IMG/VR virus record: IMGVR_UViG_3300042525_000667 | Coordinates: 1 to 44,024 of that record | Strand: one strand, 5' to 3' | From: a virus | DNA length: 44,024 nt | Shown: positions 22,406 to 30,120 of the stretch, in pieces | How the letters are laid out: the number at the start of each line of letters is the position of its first letter | Numbering within the stretch: the stretch's first letter is position 1 | Made by a program: the position numbers and the translations under genes | The notes under the pieces: model-generated | Told to the model about the DNA's origin: nothing | Databases searched by the model: none | Seen by the model: the letters and a program-made list of their open reading frames with translations, nothing else

Positions 22406-22808
22406 TTTTTGACTTTTCTCGCTGTTGGGCAAGTACAGCAAAATCTTTTACCTTGGTATCTCCAAGATATCCCCAAGCATATCCATCCTCAATCATATGA
22501 TCATTAATAGATACGGTGTCTCCATTAACATAAAGCCAACCAAGAATTCTGCCATACTTCTCAGAAGAATCTGGTTTTTCAGTTTTAATTACTATTAACT
22601 CTGCGTCTTTTAATTTTGTTTTAAGATATTCTTTTGCTTCAAGTCCAAGACTTTTTTCAAACTTATCCTTGGTGCGTGATTCTGGAGTGTCAATACCAGC
22701 AAGGCGTACTCGTTGGGAGTAGGACACATTGAAGCCAAGGTCAATGTCCACATCAATAGTGTCTCCATCTACCACTCCCGTAATCTTTTTTACTCTATAT
22801 TCGTACAT
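22389..22808 (-). CDS. Thermonuclease (staphylococcal nuclease homologue)
   Basis: A 139-residue OB-fold nuclease. The active-site residues fall at the same numbers as in the S. aureus enzyme: R35 and E43 in RLAGIDTPE, and R87 in EKYGRILG; calcium ligands are in VDGDT. It cleaves DNA and RNA in the presence of calcium. There is no signal peptide, so it probably acts inside the cell, e.g. host nucleic-acid breakdown. The start overlaps the upstream gene by one base. Confidence 0.88.
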   Translation of the reverse strand: MYEYRVKKITGVVDGDTIDVDIDLGFNVSYSQRVRLAGIDTPESRTKDKFEKSLGLEAKEYLKTKLKDAELIVIKTEKPDSSEKYGRILGWLYVNGDTVSINDHMIEDGYAWGYLGDTKVKDFAVLAQQREKSKNARTK

Positions 22809-23065
22809 TAGTTCTCGCTTCCAACCTGTCGGTTTTCAATAAGTCGCTCTCTTTCGTCAACAATTTCTAATGCAAACTTCATCATATTGTCATACCCAAT
22901 TGCATTATCCATTGCCTTATTGTAATGATGTCCACAAAACAATAGGTCAGACCCATTCTTTCCGATCACCTTTACATAAGCCTGAGCAGAGCAACGATCA
23001 CAACGATCTGTTGCATCAAGAAGCCATACCTTTTCTTCTTCTTTGCTCTTTAGCATACTGAACAT
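22808..23065 (-). CDS. DUF7455-type zinc-binding protein
   Basis: An 85-residue protein with RCDRCSAQAYVKV and LLFCGHHYNKA, a CxxC...CxxH zinc site typical of small actinobacterial and actinophage proteins. AGAAAGG precedes the ATG. Function unknown. Confidence 0.72.
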   Translation of the reverse strand: MFSMLKSKEEEKVWLLDATDRCDRCSAQAYVKVIGKNGSDLLFCGHHYNKAMDNAIGYDNMMKFALEIVDERERLIENRQVGSEN

Positions 23066-23066
23066 A

Positions 23067-23252
23067 TTATACCTTTCTATTATCAGTTTTATAAAAACCA
23101 GAGCCGTTAAAGGTGACTCCTATATTAGAGTATACACGAACTAAAGGTTTATCGCAAGTCTCGCAGGCATAACCTGGATCTTCATCAGACATCGATCTAA
23201 CTTTTGTATATCGTACAGCACATGCCATACAATCATATTCATATGATGGCAT
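23067..23252 (-). CDS. FmdB-type zinc-ribbon protein
   Basis: A 61-residue protein starting MPSYEYDCMACAVRYTKV, with CETC and ending GSGFYKTD. This is the putative regulatory FmdB zinc-ribbon pattern (MPtYeY.C..C...GFY.TD). Function uncertain. Confidence 0.75.
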   Translation of the reverse strand: MPSYEYDCMACAVRYTKVRSMSDEDPGYACETCDKPLVRVYSNIGVTFNGSGFYKTDNRKV

Positions 23253-23362
23253 TATTTATTCTTTGTCTTAGCCTTTACCTGCCATACAGGAAGTTTTAAA
23301 TTGTCTCCAGACCACTCATAGCCTAGAAGTTTGACAACGAACTTAATAATTTTAATACGCAT
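23252..23362 (-). CDS. Small basic protein
   Basis: A 36-residue ORF (MRIKIIKFVVKLLGYEWSGDN...). The start is set by AAGGTGAAATAATG and the overlap with the stop of the DUF2061 gene; a longer frame to 23467 is a shadow. Unknown. Confidence 0.45.
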   Translation of the reverse strand: MRIKIIKFVVKLLGYEWSGDNLKLPVWQVKAKTKNK

Positions 23363-23580
23363 TATTTCACCTTCTTGCCAAATTTGGCCCAGACTCTTTC
23401 GTGAAGATAATAAAATGTCATCTCTAGTGCCATATACGATATCGCATATAGACCAACATATTCCCATTCAGCCTCACCATAAATTATATGACTTACTGCA
23501 AATAAAATTCCAGCAACAAATGTAAAATGTACAAATGGCCAACTAATTGTTTTTAGCAGGCTTTTCTTTTTTGATTCCAT
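23362..23580 (-). CDS. DUF2061-type small membrane protein, copy 2
   Basis: A 72-residue protein: KKSLLKTISWPFVHFTFVAGILF, a second helix, and the YYLHERVWAKFG ending that matches YYWHERIWDKIQWG of the copy at 8476. AGGAGGAGTTATG gives a strong ribosome site behind TATAAT. Each DUF2061 copy in this phage shares a strand with one of the two APS kinase fusions, although here the genes are 2.5 kb apart. Confidence 0.68.
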   Translation of the reverse strand: MESKKKSLLKTISWPFVHFTFVAGILFAVSHIIYGEAEWEYVGLYAISYMALEMTFYYLHERVWAKFGKKVK

Positions 23581-23607
23581 AACTCCTCCTATTTATATTA
23601 TAGCACC

Positions 23608-25029
23608 CTACCTGCAGATTGTAAAGTTATATGTATTTTCCCATGCCGTGATGTCTTTTTCATCATTCAATAAAGGCTGTCCCTTTATGTTTAAACTTGT
23701 ATTTAGTAGTATTGGAACCCCAGTCATAGTATACCAATTAGATAGAACCTCGTATAGACCTGGATGCTGTTGTCTATTGACCGTCTGCACCCTTGAGGTT
23801 CCGTCTTTATGAACAACAGATGGTATTTTGTCTGGCCTTAAGCATTTTACAGCATACTGCATGTATGGCGATGAAAATCTCATGTCAAACCATTTATCAG
23901 CGTGTTCTTCCATAACTACTGGAGCAAAAGGTCTAAATAGTTCTCTTTTTTTAATAAGATTAACTTTATCTTTTATGAGTGGGTCTCTAGGATCAGCAAA
24001 AATTGATCTATTGCCTAAAGCCCTAGGACCATACTCTGCTCTTCCTGTTGCTACTGCTGCCACCTTATCTCTAATTAAACTAGTAATAATTTGATTTACT
24101 GGATACTCCCCGCCTAAATCATGACCAAGGTATGGGCTTTTCCAATTTAAATGCTTTCCATAAAACGCTGCTGCTGCACCAAGAGATGATCCTGCGTCTC
24201 CAGGATTGGGCATAATCCATACATCATCAAACATTCTCCAAAGCATCGTATTCGCTGCACAATTTAAAGCACATCCCCCCATAAAAACAAGATTGCGCTT
24301 GCCTGTAAGTTTTTGTGCCATCGACATAAAGTTTACTAATCTATTTTCATATACCCGTTGTACTGCTGCTGCAATATCAAACTTATCTTGTTCTGTAATG
24401 GGCATATCCCAATCAAAAATGCCTTTATGAAAGTTATATTTTTGTTTTTGTAAGTCTGGGAAATATTCATTTACCTTAAGAAAATATTTTGACCAATCTC
24501 CATATGCCGCCATGCCCATAAATATATATTCTTCTTCATTAGGTTTTAGTCCAACTAACTGCGTAAATGCCGAATAAAATAATCCAAAACTAAATGGATA
24601 ATTTTTTTTATAAACAGATTTTATATCTGATCCTTGACCCACCCAAATACTTGAAGTGTTATATTCTCCGATTGCATCTAATACAACTATGACCGCATCA
24701 TTAAACTTACTTGTATAGTACCCAGCGCAAGCATGTGAATAATGATGATTAAAATATTTAATTGGTAAATCCATTGGGATATTCGGCTTCCAATCAGCAG
24801 CCCCACCCTTTAAAAATATTCTTGATCTTTTCAACTGAGGATGCTCGTAGTATGCAATATGTGTTGGCGTCCCATAATTTAAGAGATCTAGGTAAATATC
24901 TTTATTGTTATACCAGTCATTTTTTTGCTTGCTGTACCTTTCTGCATGTCCAGAAAATAAAATTTCTCCGTCTTTAATTAAAGATACAGAAGCGTCATGA
25001 GAAGTTTCATTTATTCCAAGTATTATCAT
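23608..25029 (-). CDS. Carbamoyltransferase, NodU/CmcH/TobZ family
   Basis: A 473-residue protein with a Kae1-like N-terminal part: GINETSHDASVSLI, HHYSHACAGYY, GEYNTSS, FMGGCALNCAAN, and the C-terminal EYGPRALGNRSIFADPRD and ELFRPFAPVV. These enzymes make carbamoyl-adenylate from carbamoyl phosphate and ATP, then carbamoylate hydroxyls of sugars or antibiotics. At 473 residues it is shorter than the usual 550-600, but both main domains are there; the end (WENTYNFTICR) stops near the normal terminal helix. It is coupled to the 28-residue ORF and 2OG oxygenase upstream, which could supply a new hydroxyl to carbamoylate (inference). Confidence 0.88.
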   Translation of the reverse strand: MIILGINETSHDASVSLIKDGEILFSGHAERYSKQKNDWYNNKDIYLDLLNYGTPTHIAYYEHPQLKRSRIFLKGGAADWKPNIPMDLPIKYFNHHYSHACAGYYTSKFNDAVIVVLDAIGEYNTSSIWVGQGSDIKSVYKKNYPFSFGLFYSAFTQLVGLKPNEEEYIFMGMAAYGDWSKYFLKVNEYFPDLQKQKYNFHKGIFDWDMPITEQDKFDIAAAVQRVYENRLVNFMSMAQKLTGKRNLVFMGGCALNCAANTMLWRMFDDVWIMPNPGDAGSSLGAAAAFYGKHLNWKSPYLGHDLGGEYPVNQIITSLIRDKVAAVATGRAEYGPRALGNRSIFADPRDPLIKDKVNLIKKRELFRPFAPVVMEEHADKWFDMRFSSPYMQYAVKCLRPDKIPSVVHKDGTSRVQTVNRQQHPGLYEVLSNWYTMTGVPILLNTSLNIKGQPLLNDEKDITAWENTYNFTICR

Positions 25030-25030
25030 T

Positions 25031-25117
25031 TTAATAAATATACCTTCTATTATTGTCTGCCTTTTTTATTTTACGAATTAAAAAATAAAGTTTAATTTTT
25101 TTAATTATTTTTTTCAT
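25031..25117 (-). CDS. Basic micropeptide between oxygenase and carbamoyltransferase
   Basis: A 28-residue ORF (MKKIIKKIKLYFLIRKIKKADN...), very basic and amphipathic. It has a clear AGGAGAAGC ribosome site, overlaps the oxygenase stop by ATGA, and ends one base before the carbamoyltransferase start. It may only couple translation, or be a membrane-active or substrate peptide. Confidence 0.45.
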   Translation of the reverse strand: MKKIIKKIKLYFLIRKIKKADNNRRYIY

Positions 25118-25773
25118 GCTTCTCCTGTCGAATAGACCATTTCTCTCATATTATGATACCAATGAGGCAAGGAATACCTAGAACCGCTTGTTATTGGATA
25201 TACTTCGTGAACATATAAAAAGTTAGAAGGAAAAAAAATAATACTTCCTGCAGGAGGCTTAATTTTTATTTTAGAATTTTGAAACTCTATCTCTCCACCC
25301 TCATAGTCATCGTTTAGATAACTTACAGTGGAAAGAATCCTACTGCTAATGCCGTGATCAATATGTGCAGGCAAAAATCCGCCAACTTCGTATCTTAATA
25401 AATGAATGCTGAATTCTCTATTTTTTATATTTTTTCCACAAAAGGGATAAAGTGTGTTTGCATAATGATTGGTAGCAAAATCTAAAGATTCATATAGTTT
25501 TTTGGATATACTTAGTTGCTCATTAAAATAATAATCGCTAGGCTTTATGGCATGCCGTGGGGGTAAAAACTTTTGCCAACAAAAAGTTTCCATAGTTTTA
25601 GCGCTTTCATTTTGCCATGGCTTCCATGGCTTTATATTAGTAAAAGATGTTCCATGTTCTTTATTCTCGTATCTTTTATCTAAAGAGTTAAGGTCTTCTA
25701 TAATTTGTCCAGGTTCTTTAATTACATTTTTATATAATACTAAACCAAGATCTAAAATTTCATATTCTAGCAA
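25114..25773 (-). CDS. 2OG-Fe(II) oxygenase, P4H type
   Basis: About 219 residues from a TTG start (LLEYEILDLGLVLYKN). H137/D139 (AHIDH), H189 (VHEV) and R199 (SGSRYSLP) form the complete site, with YLNDDYEGGEIEF between. The frame stays open up to 25878, but that stretch lies inside the next gene and contains no convincing start; TTG 25773 gives a 14-base overlap. The N-terminal part (KPWQNESAKTMETFCW) differs from the other P4H proteins. Confidence 0.82.
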   Translation of the reverse strand: MLEYEILDLGLVLYKNVIKEPGQIIEDLNSLDKRYENKEHGTSFTNIKPWKPWQNESAKTMETFCWQKFLPPRHAIKPSDYYFNEQLSISKKLYESLDFATNHYANTLYPFCGKNIKNREFSIHLLRYEVGGFLPAHIDHGISSRILSTVSYLNDDYEGGEIEFQNSKIKIKPPAGSIIFFPSNFLYVHEVYPITSGSRYSLPHWYHNMREMVYSTGEA

Positions 25774-26356
25774 GAGGATATACACCAGCCTTCCATAAGC
25801 CTGGATTAGGATGATAATCTGGATCTGCATGTTGTGGCAGACTAGTATGCATAAAAAGCGCTGTAAATCTTTCACCACGGGTAACTGTAGTTATTCCATG
25901 AATATATTCTGTTCCCGCTCCTGGAAAAAATACTGCAGAATACTGTTTTGGTTTATACTGAAAATCTTGGTTTGGAAAATAAATTACTCCACCATCATAA
26001 CTTTTTTCATCACTTAAATAAATAATTGTACTAAACTCAATAAAAGATTCGGGGTCTTGTGCATCAATATGTAGTCCGCCCTTAGTTCCAGGCACCCAGT
26101 GAGATCCAAAACCTTTAAACACATATATTGGATTTACAAATCCATTTAACGCTTTGTGCATTTCGTTAGATTTTTTCCCATATCTTATCATTATATCTTG
26201 TACCGTTTTGTTGTATGGTAATGAAGTTCCGCCATATCTATCAGAGTAATACTTTGGGTATGGATTTTTTTCTGAATTAGGGTCTAGTTGTTGCTGAATT
26301 AGAGTCGCTGCATCATCTGGTGTAATAAAATTTTCTATAACTGTTATTCTATGCAT
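25760..26356 (-). CDS. 2OG-Fe(II) oxygenase
   Basis: A 198-residue protein with H96/D98 (LHIDA), H153 (IHGI) and R163 (GERFTALF). The core IIYLSDEKSYDGGVIYFP is a divergent form of the P4H block. A TATAAT and AGGAGATAATT lie directly before the ATG, so this is the first gene of an operon running into the second oxygenase, the micropeptide and the carbamoyltransferase. Confidence 0.84.
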   Translation of the reverse strand: MHRITVIENFITPDDAATLIQQQLDPNSEKNPYPKYYSDRYGGTSLPYNKTVQDIMIRYGKKSNEMHKALNGFVNPIYVFKGFGSHWVPGTKGGLHIDAQDPESFIEFSTIIYLSDEKSYDGGVIYFPNQDFQYKPKQYSAVFFPGAGTEYIHGITTVTRGERFTALFMHTSLPQHADPDYHPNPGLWKAGVYPLARI

Positions 26357-26378
26357 AATTATCTCCTATTATACTGTA

Positions 26379-27209
26379 CTAGGTTATTTGTACCTTATTA
26401 TATCCCGCTATAAATCTTGGGGCATTCATATTTTCAAGACTAATATTATAATCACTATAATAAACATCATCAACCTGATAAGGAATTTCTAGTATATCTC
26501 CAATGGATATACCGTGAAAAGATTCAAACTTATCATTATTTTCTTTTTTTATTATTGATAACATTTTGTTGTATCCATGATTTATTGAAAATGATTTGTA
26601 TGTATTGGAATTTTCTTGTATTTCCTTATGGTATAAATTAGTCGGCAATGAATATATGCTATATCCCTTATTTACAAATAGCAAAGACGCAAAAAGATCT
26701 TGTCCAATTTCTTTTAATTTTTTTAATTTAATTAAAGTCATTGCATCAATTTGAGAGCAAAATATTAAATCTGTATCAACATAATTTGTTTCTTTTATTG
26801 AATCAGAGTATTGCCTGTCTACAACAACATGATGCTTATTTATAGATAATTTTGGCATACCGAATCCAGAAATTATTTGTTTATCATCAATGTTGGAAGT
26901 TAAATAAATATCCCATTCATTCATTAAAGAAATATTTGGATTTATTTCTAAATAATATTTACAATTACTATAATGCAATAAGGCCATGTTTCTGTAATAG
27001 GTTATAGATTTCATATCATCCCATTTAATATGATTATATACAATATCAGCATCTACTTTATTAAACAAAAAATCTCTATTGACATTATTTTGATCATAAA
27101 CATAATAGGTTATGCCATTTTGGTTGCTTTGTTTACTTATTATATCTTGTAAATTTTCTAATAAGTTTTTATTTTTATAACCATAAACAAAAACTTTTAT
27201 AGATGTCAT
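26379..27209 (-). CDS. Possible GlcNAc-transferase (hydroxyproline/Skp1 type)
   Basis: A 276-residue protein. Its layout resembles the PF11397 GlcNAc-transferase family: an N-terminal IKVFVYGYKNKNLLENLQDII strand-helix, then YYRNMALLHYSNCKYYLEINPNISLMNEWD, where the family has a lqiDsHmrf...WD block. In Dictyostelium such an enzyme adds GlcNAc to hydroxyproline of Skp1 made by a P4H. Here the first DxD aspartate reads as Asn (EINPN), so this call is weak. There is no signal peptide. It lies among oxygenase genes, one base from the next one. An unknown GT-A-like protein is the fallback. Confidence 0.42.
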   Translation of the reverse strand: MTSIKVFVYGYKNKNLLENLQDIISKQSNQNGITYYVYDQNNVNRDFLFNKVDADIVYNHIKWDDMKSITYYRNMALLHYSNCKYYLEINPNISLMNEWDIYLTSNIDDKQIISGFGMPKLSINKHHVVVDRQYSDSIKETNYVDTDLIFCSQIDAMTLIKLKKLKEIGQDLFASLLFVNKGYSIYSLPTNLYHKEIQENSNTYKSFSINHGYNKMLSIIKKENNDKFESFHGISIGDILEIPYQVDDVYYSDYNISLENMNAPRFIAGYNKVQIT

Positions 27210-27210
27210 G

Positions 27211-27879
27211 TTATACCAATGGAATCCAGTGTTGTGGCAATGCCGAAGTCATCCTTAAAGAAGCAAGTGGAGCAATGTCATATGCCAAAGTAATTCTTGG
27301 CCCATCCCAATCCCAGTCTCCCATCGCATGAGGGTGTCCCATTTCAGAAAGAATAAGCCTGTTGTCTTTATTATGATTTTCAATAATTAATTCATCTTTA
27401 TTTTCTAACTTATAAAAAGTTGATGAAGGCTCTGCCTTAATACAATAATACCCATGCCAAAATGGCGCCCAAGGACCGCCATGGTCATGCCAATTTAACT
27501 TTCCAAGTTTACGATCATTAATATTAAACCATCCCTGAATATAATATTTTTGCTGTTTAAAGTTAACCCCATAGTAATCGCAAGCCTCAAGGGTGAGATC
27601 TTTTACTGCAGAATAAACATTATAAATTTCTTCTGTGTAAAATTGAAAAACATTATACTCTGACCACTTAACGGTAGAAACGCTACCAGATTCGATCCAA
27701 AATTTATCGTTTTCTGATCCCACTGGAGATACTCCACGCAAATTTGTATTTTGGATATCTCTATATACCTGAATTAGATCATTTGTCATTTGGTTTAAAT
27801 CATTATTTAAATACTTTTCAAAAAATTTATGTGGTTTGTTATAAGTTTTTGGTATATTATAAATATTAAAGCCTTGCAT
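27211..27879 (-). CDS. 2OG-Fe(II) oxygenase-like (TIGR02466 type)
   Basis: A 222-residue protein. A WHDHGGPWAPFWHGYYCIKAE block gives an HxH first motif (H131, H133) as in the putative 2OG oxygenase family TIGR02466, with H182 or H184 in MGHPHAMG and R195 in GPRITLAY. This form differs from the P4H group in using HxH rather than HxD. AAAAGGAGAAAAT precedes the ATG, behind TATAAT. Confidence 0.65.
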   Translation of the reverse strand: MQGFNIYNIPKTYNKPHKFFEKYLNNDLNQMTNDLIQVYRDIQNTNLRGVSPVGSENDKFWIESGSVSTVKWSEYNVFQFYTEEIYNVYSAVKDLTLEACDYYGVNFKQQKYYIQGWFNINDRKLGKLNWHDHGGPWAPFWHGYYCIKAEPSSTFYKLENKDELIIENHNKDNRLILSEMGHPHAMGDWDWDGPRITLAYDIAPLASLRMTSALPQHWIPLV

Positions 27880-27916
27880 ATTTTCTCCTTTTATGATTAC
27901 TATCTATTATACACTA

Positions 27917-28648
27917 TTAATAGTTTTTTCTTTGCCATGTAGATTTTTTATAATGTGCTGTAATGTGTGAGCGTCTTTTTTCTTCTTTTATTTTATTTTC
28001 CCAATGCTTCTCTTCGGAATAATCTAGTTCAAGAGACCAGTCTTCTCTTTTTATTGGAATCATTTGAAATAAAGGTGTACCTTTTTCTATAACCCCTTCA
28101 AAACCTCTTTTAAGAAAAAATGAAAAGAATACAGGCAGTCCCCAAATATCGCTATCCACTATTCCAGATGGACTATAAAAGGGCAAGTCATATCTATTAA
28201 AAGGATGAGTTATTAAAAGAGAATACCCTGGAGGGGTTTCATAATACCAAAACATTTTCCATCCAAAGTGGATTGGATGGCATTCTTTTGGAATAGCAAA
28301 ATCTACTAAAGGTCTGGTATCAATTAATGGAACTTCTGTTTTCCAAAATAAAGACGGCTTTTCATCTTTATCTAATACAACTTCAACATCTTCTGGCAAT
28401 GTTTGAATGTATCCAGATGTCATAGCATCCATTAATGGATTACAAAGTTTAGTAGATACATCAGAGCCATCTTGACCTCGATCATTTACTGGATGTAAAA
28501 AACTTTTACTATGACTTGATCCATGACGATAACCTGCTAAATCTTTATACCAGTCTGGCAAAACTGAAAGCGCTTTTACTGGAGGAGTATTATATAAACT
28601 ATTATTTGCATTGACTCCAGTTGGAGAAAATATTACTTTATTTACCAT
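27917..28648 (-). CDS. DUF6065-family protein
   Basis: A 243-residue protein with LPDWYKDL, a KLCNPLMDAMTSGYIQTLP block, PPGYSLLITHPFNRYDLPF, and FFLKRGFEGVIEKGTPLFQMIPIKRE. These are the conserved pieces of DUF6065, a family frequent in aquatic phages and in bacteria near oxygenase genes (from memory). The beta-rich pattern suggests a cupin-like fold, but there is no known function. Confidence 0.7.
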   Translation of the reverse strand: MVNKVIFSPTGVNANNSLYNTPPVKALSVLPDWYKDLAGYRHGSSHSKSFLHPVNDRGQDGSDVSTKLCNPLMDAMTSGYIQTLPEDVEVVLDKDEKPSLFWKTEVPLIDTRPLVDFAIPKECHPIHFGWKMFWYYETPPGYSLLITHPFNRYDLPFYSPSGIVDSDIWGLPVFFSFFLKRGFEGVIEKGTPLFQMIPIKREDWSLELDYSEEKHWENKIKEEKRRSHITAHYKKSTWQRKNY

Positions 28649-29303
28649 ATTCTCTTTCTACTTTATCAATAATTTCTTTATTTTCAATAATTATATCACA
28701 TATGGGTGTGTTAATTGGAATTACTCCGTAAATATAATCATTATATTTTTCTATATGGTCTCCTTCAGACTTAATTAAAAAATGAAACCAATCGCAATTC
28801 CAATCTTCATTCTGATTTAGTTTATAAAAATTTACCTTTGTATTTAAAATTTTAAATGGAGAATCTTCTATTTCTTTTATACTTAATGTTAAATTTTCAT
28901 CAAAAATCCATGGTATGTAAAATTTATAACAAGCATTAAAATAACCTTGTAAATTACCAACAGATATTTCGGAAGGATAAAACTGTCTTTGCCATGTTTT
29001 GTCTAAAGCATATAATCCATCTCGCATTGGCTGAAACCATATTTCTGCATGTGTAAAATATCTTAAGTGTATTGTCTCGTTGTTTTTTATAATTTTTGGC
29101 CTTGGCCAAAACTCTTTGGCATAACCATTTATTGGTTTTAAAATATTATCATAGTAAAAACTATGAACAATGGGTTGTGATGATGCCCAAACCCCAGGCA
29201 TAGTTATGTTTGCCTTTACTATTTCTGTAAAACTTTTATTTTCTGAATTAATCCAAAATTCGGATCCGATTCTGTTTTTGTTTACTAATCTCTTTATATC
29301 CAT
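28638..29303 (-). CDS. Unknown protein, perhaps a diverged DUF6065 relative
   Basis: A 221-residue protein. It is not clearly recognised, but the order CYKFYIPW...LTLSIKEIEDSPFKI, then WFHFLIKSEGDHIEK and YGVIPINTP, parallels the order of blocks in the DUF6065 protein it overlaps by 11 bases. A diverged duplicate is possible. Confidence 0.5.
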   Translation of the reverse strand: MDIKRLVNKNRIGSEFWINSENKSFTEIVKANITMPGVWASSQPIVHSFYYDNILKPINGYAKEFWPRPKIIKNNETIHLRYFTHAEIWFQPMRDGLYALDKTWQRQFYPSEISVGNLQGYFNACYKFYIPWIFDENLTLSIKEIEDSPFKILNTKVNFYKLNQNEDWNCDWFHFLIKSEGDHIEKYNDYIYGVIPINTPICDIIIENKEIIDKVEREYGK

Positions 29304-29312
29304 GACGTCACA

Positions 29313-29516
29313 TTAAATAAATATTCTAACTACATGTTCGCATGGGTCTCCCCCTGCTTCCCATTCCTCTAACTCTTCTTCACCCATATACTGATATCCC
29401 CCATCGTGGGTGTGACAGTATGGATCGCTAATCCAGCCTCTTTCAATACCGTTTTGCAACCAAATACCAAATTCTTGTTCCTCTGGAGACAAATCTTCCA
29501 TACCCATATGATTCAT
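29313..29516 (-). CDS. Actinophage-type hypothetical protein
   Basis: A 67-residue acidic protein with ISDPYCHTHDGG and WEAGGDPCEHVVRI, a pattern seen in many short actinophage and actinobacterial proteins (from memory). The Cys/His arrangement may bind metal. TACAAT lies six bases before the ATG (leaderless form). Confidence 0.6.
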   Translation of the reverse strand: MNHMGMEDLSPEEQEFGIWLQNGIERGWISDPYCHTHDGGYQYMGEEELEEWEAGGDPCEHVVRIFI

Positions 29517-29531
29517 ATATTTATTGTACTC

Positions 29532-30065
29532 CTAAATGCTTAGGATGTCAATAGGACCTTTGCAAGACGTGGAATGGGTAATAGCAGCATTTACTGCAAG
29601 TACCGCCCTTTTCCTTGCATCCTTTTGTTTTTGTGTTGAATACAATGAGCCTAATGCTAAATCTCCACCAGAACCCATTGCTAAATAATCTTGTTCGTAT
29701 TGTGTTAACGACATATCGGCTGCATTATGCTCATATATTTTTCCACGCACACAGATAATCATTCCAAAATCTGATGACGTAGATGTATCTACCCACCAAC
29801 CTTCATAAAAATTACGCAAGGCTTTCAAAAACTTACTATACATAAACTTATCAATACTTCCACGACCCTCAAATTGTGGAGGCACAAATAAATGCCTTAT
29901 CCTATCTCCGTCCATTGATCCAGCGTATCCAAATAGGTAGCCTTCTTTTTTCCATATCTTAGGACTTGAAGATATATTTACTGTATTGTCATCTGAGATA
30001 GCACGATCACCAGCCATCCATATTTTATTATTTACTTTGTCACGAACGACTGCGATACAAGTCAT
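29532..30065 (-). CDS. Ntn-hydrolase of proteasome beta/HslV type
   Basis: A 177-residue protein starting MTCIAVVRD: removing Met would expose T2 as the N-terminal nucleophile. MAGDRAIS (D20) corresponds to the GD motif at proteasome D17, and SSPKIWKK...YLFGYAGS to the K33 segment. The MGSGGDLALGSL block is the usual proteasome GsG..A.gaL helix. A host 20S core, HslV-like or stand-alone peptidase role is possible; no AAA+ partner is seen. The gene has its own consensus promoter and an AGAAGGG ribosome site, so it is expressed separately from the lysis genes. Confidence 0.78.
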   Translation of the reverse strand: MTCIAVVRDKVNNKIWMAGDRAISDDNTVNISSSPKIWKKEGYLFGYAGSMDGDRIRHLFVPPQFEGRGSIDKFMYSKFLKALRNFYEGWWVDTSTSSDFGMIICVRGKIYEHNAADMSLTQYEQDYLAMGSGGDLALGSLYSTQKQKDARKRAVLAVNAAITHSTSCKGPIDILSI

Positions 30066-30091
30066 TACATACCCTTCTGTGTTTAGTATTT

Positions 30092-30120
30092 AGTATAGCA
30101 TTGAACTAAAAATGTGTCAA
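30092..30120 (-). promoter_or_regulatory. Consensus promoter TTGACA-N17-TATACT
   Basis: Minus strand: TTGACA (30120-30115), 17 bases, TATACT (30097-30092). It begins one base after the endolysin stop codon and drives the Ntn-hydrolase gene. Confidence 0.72.
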
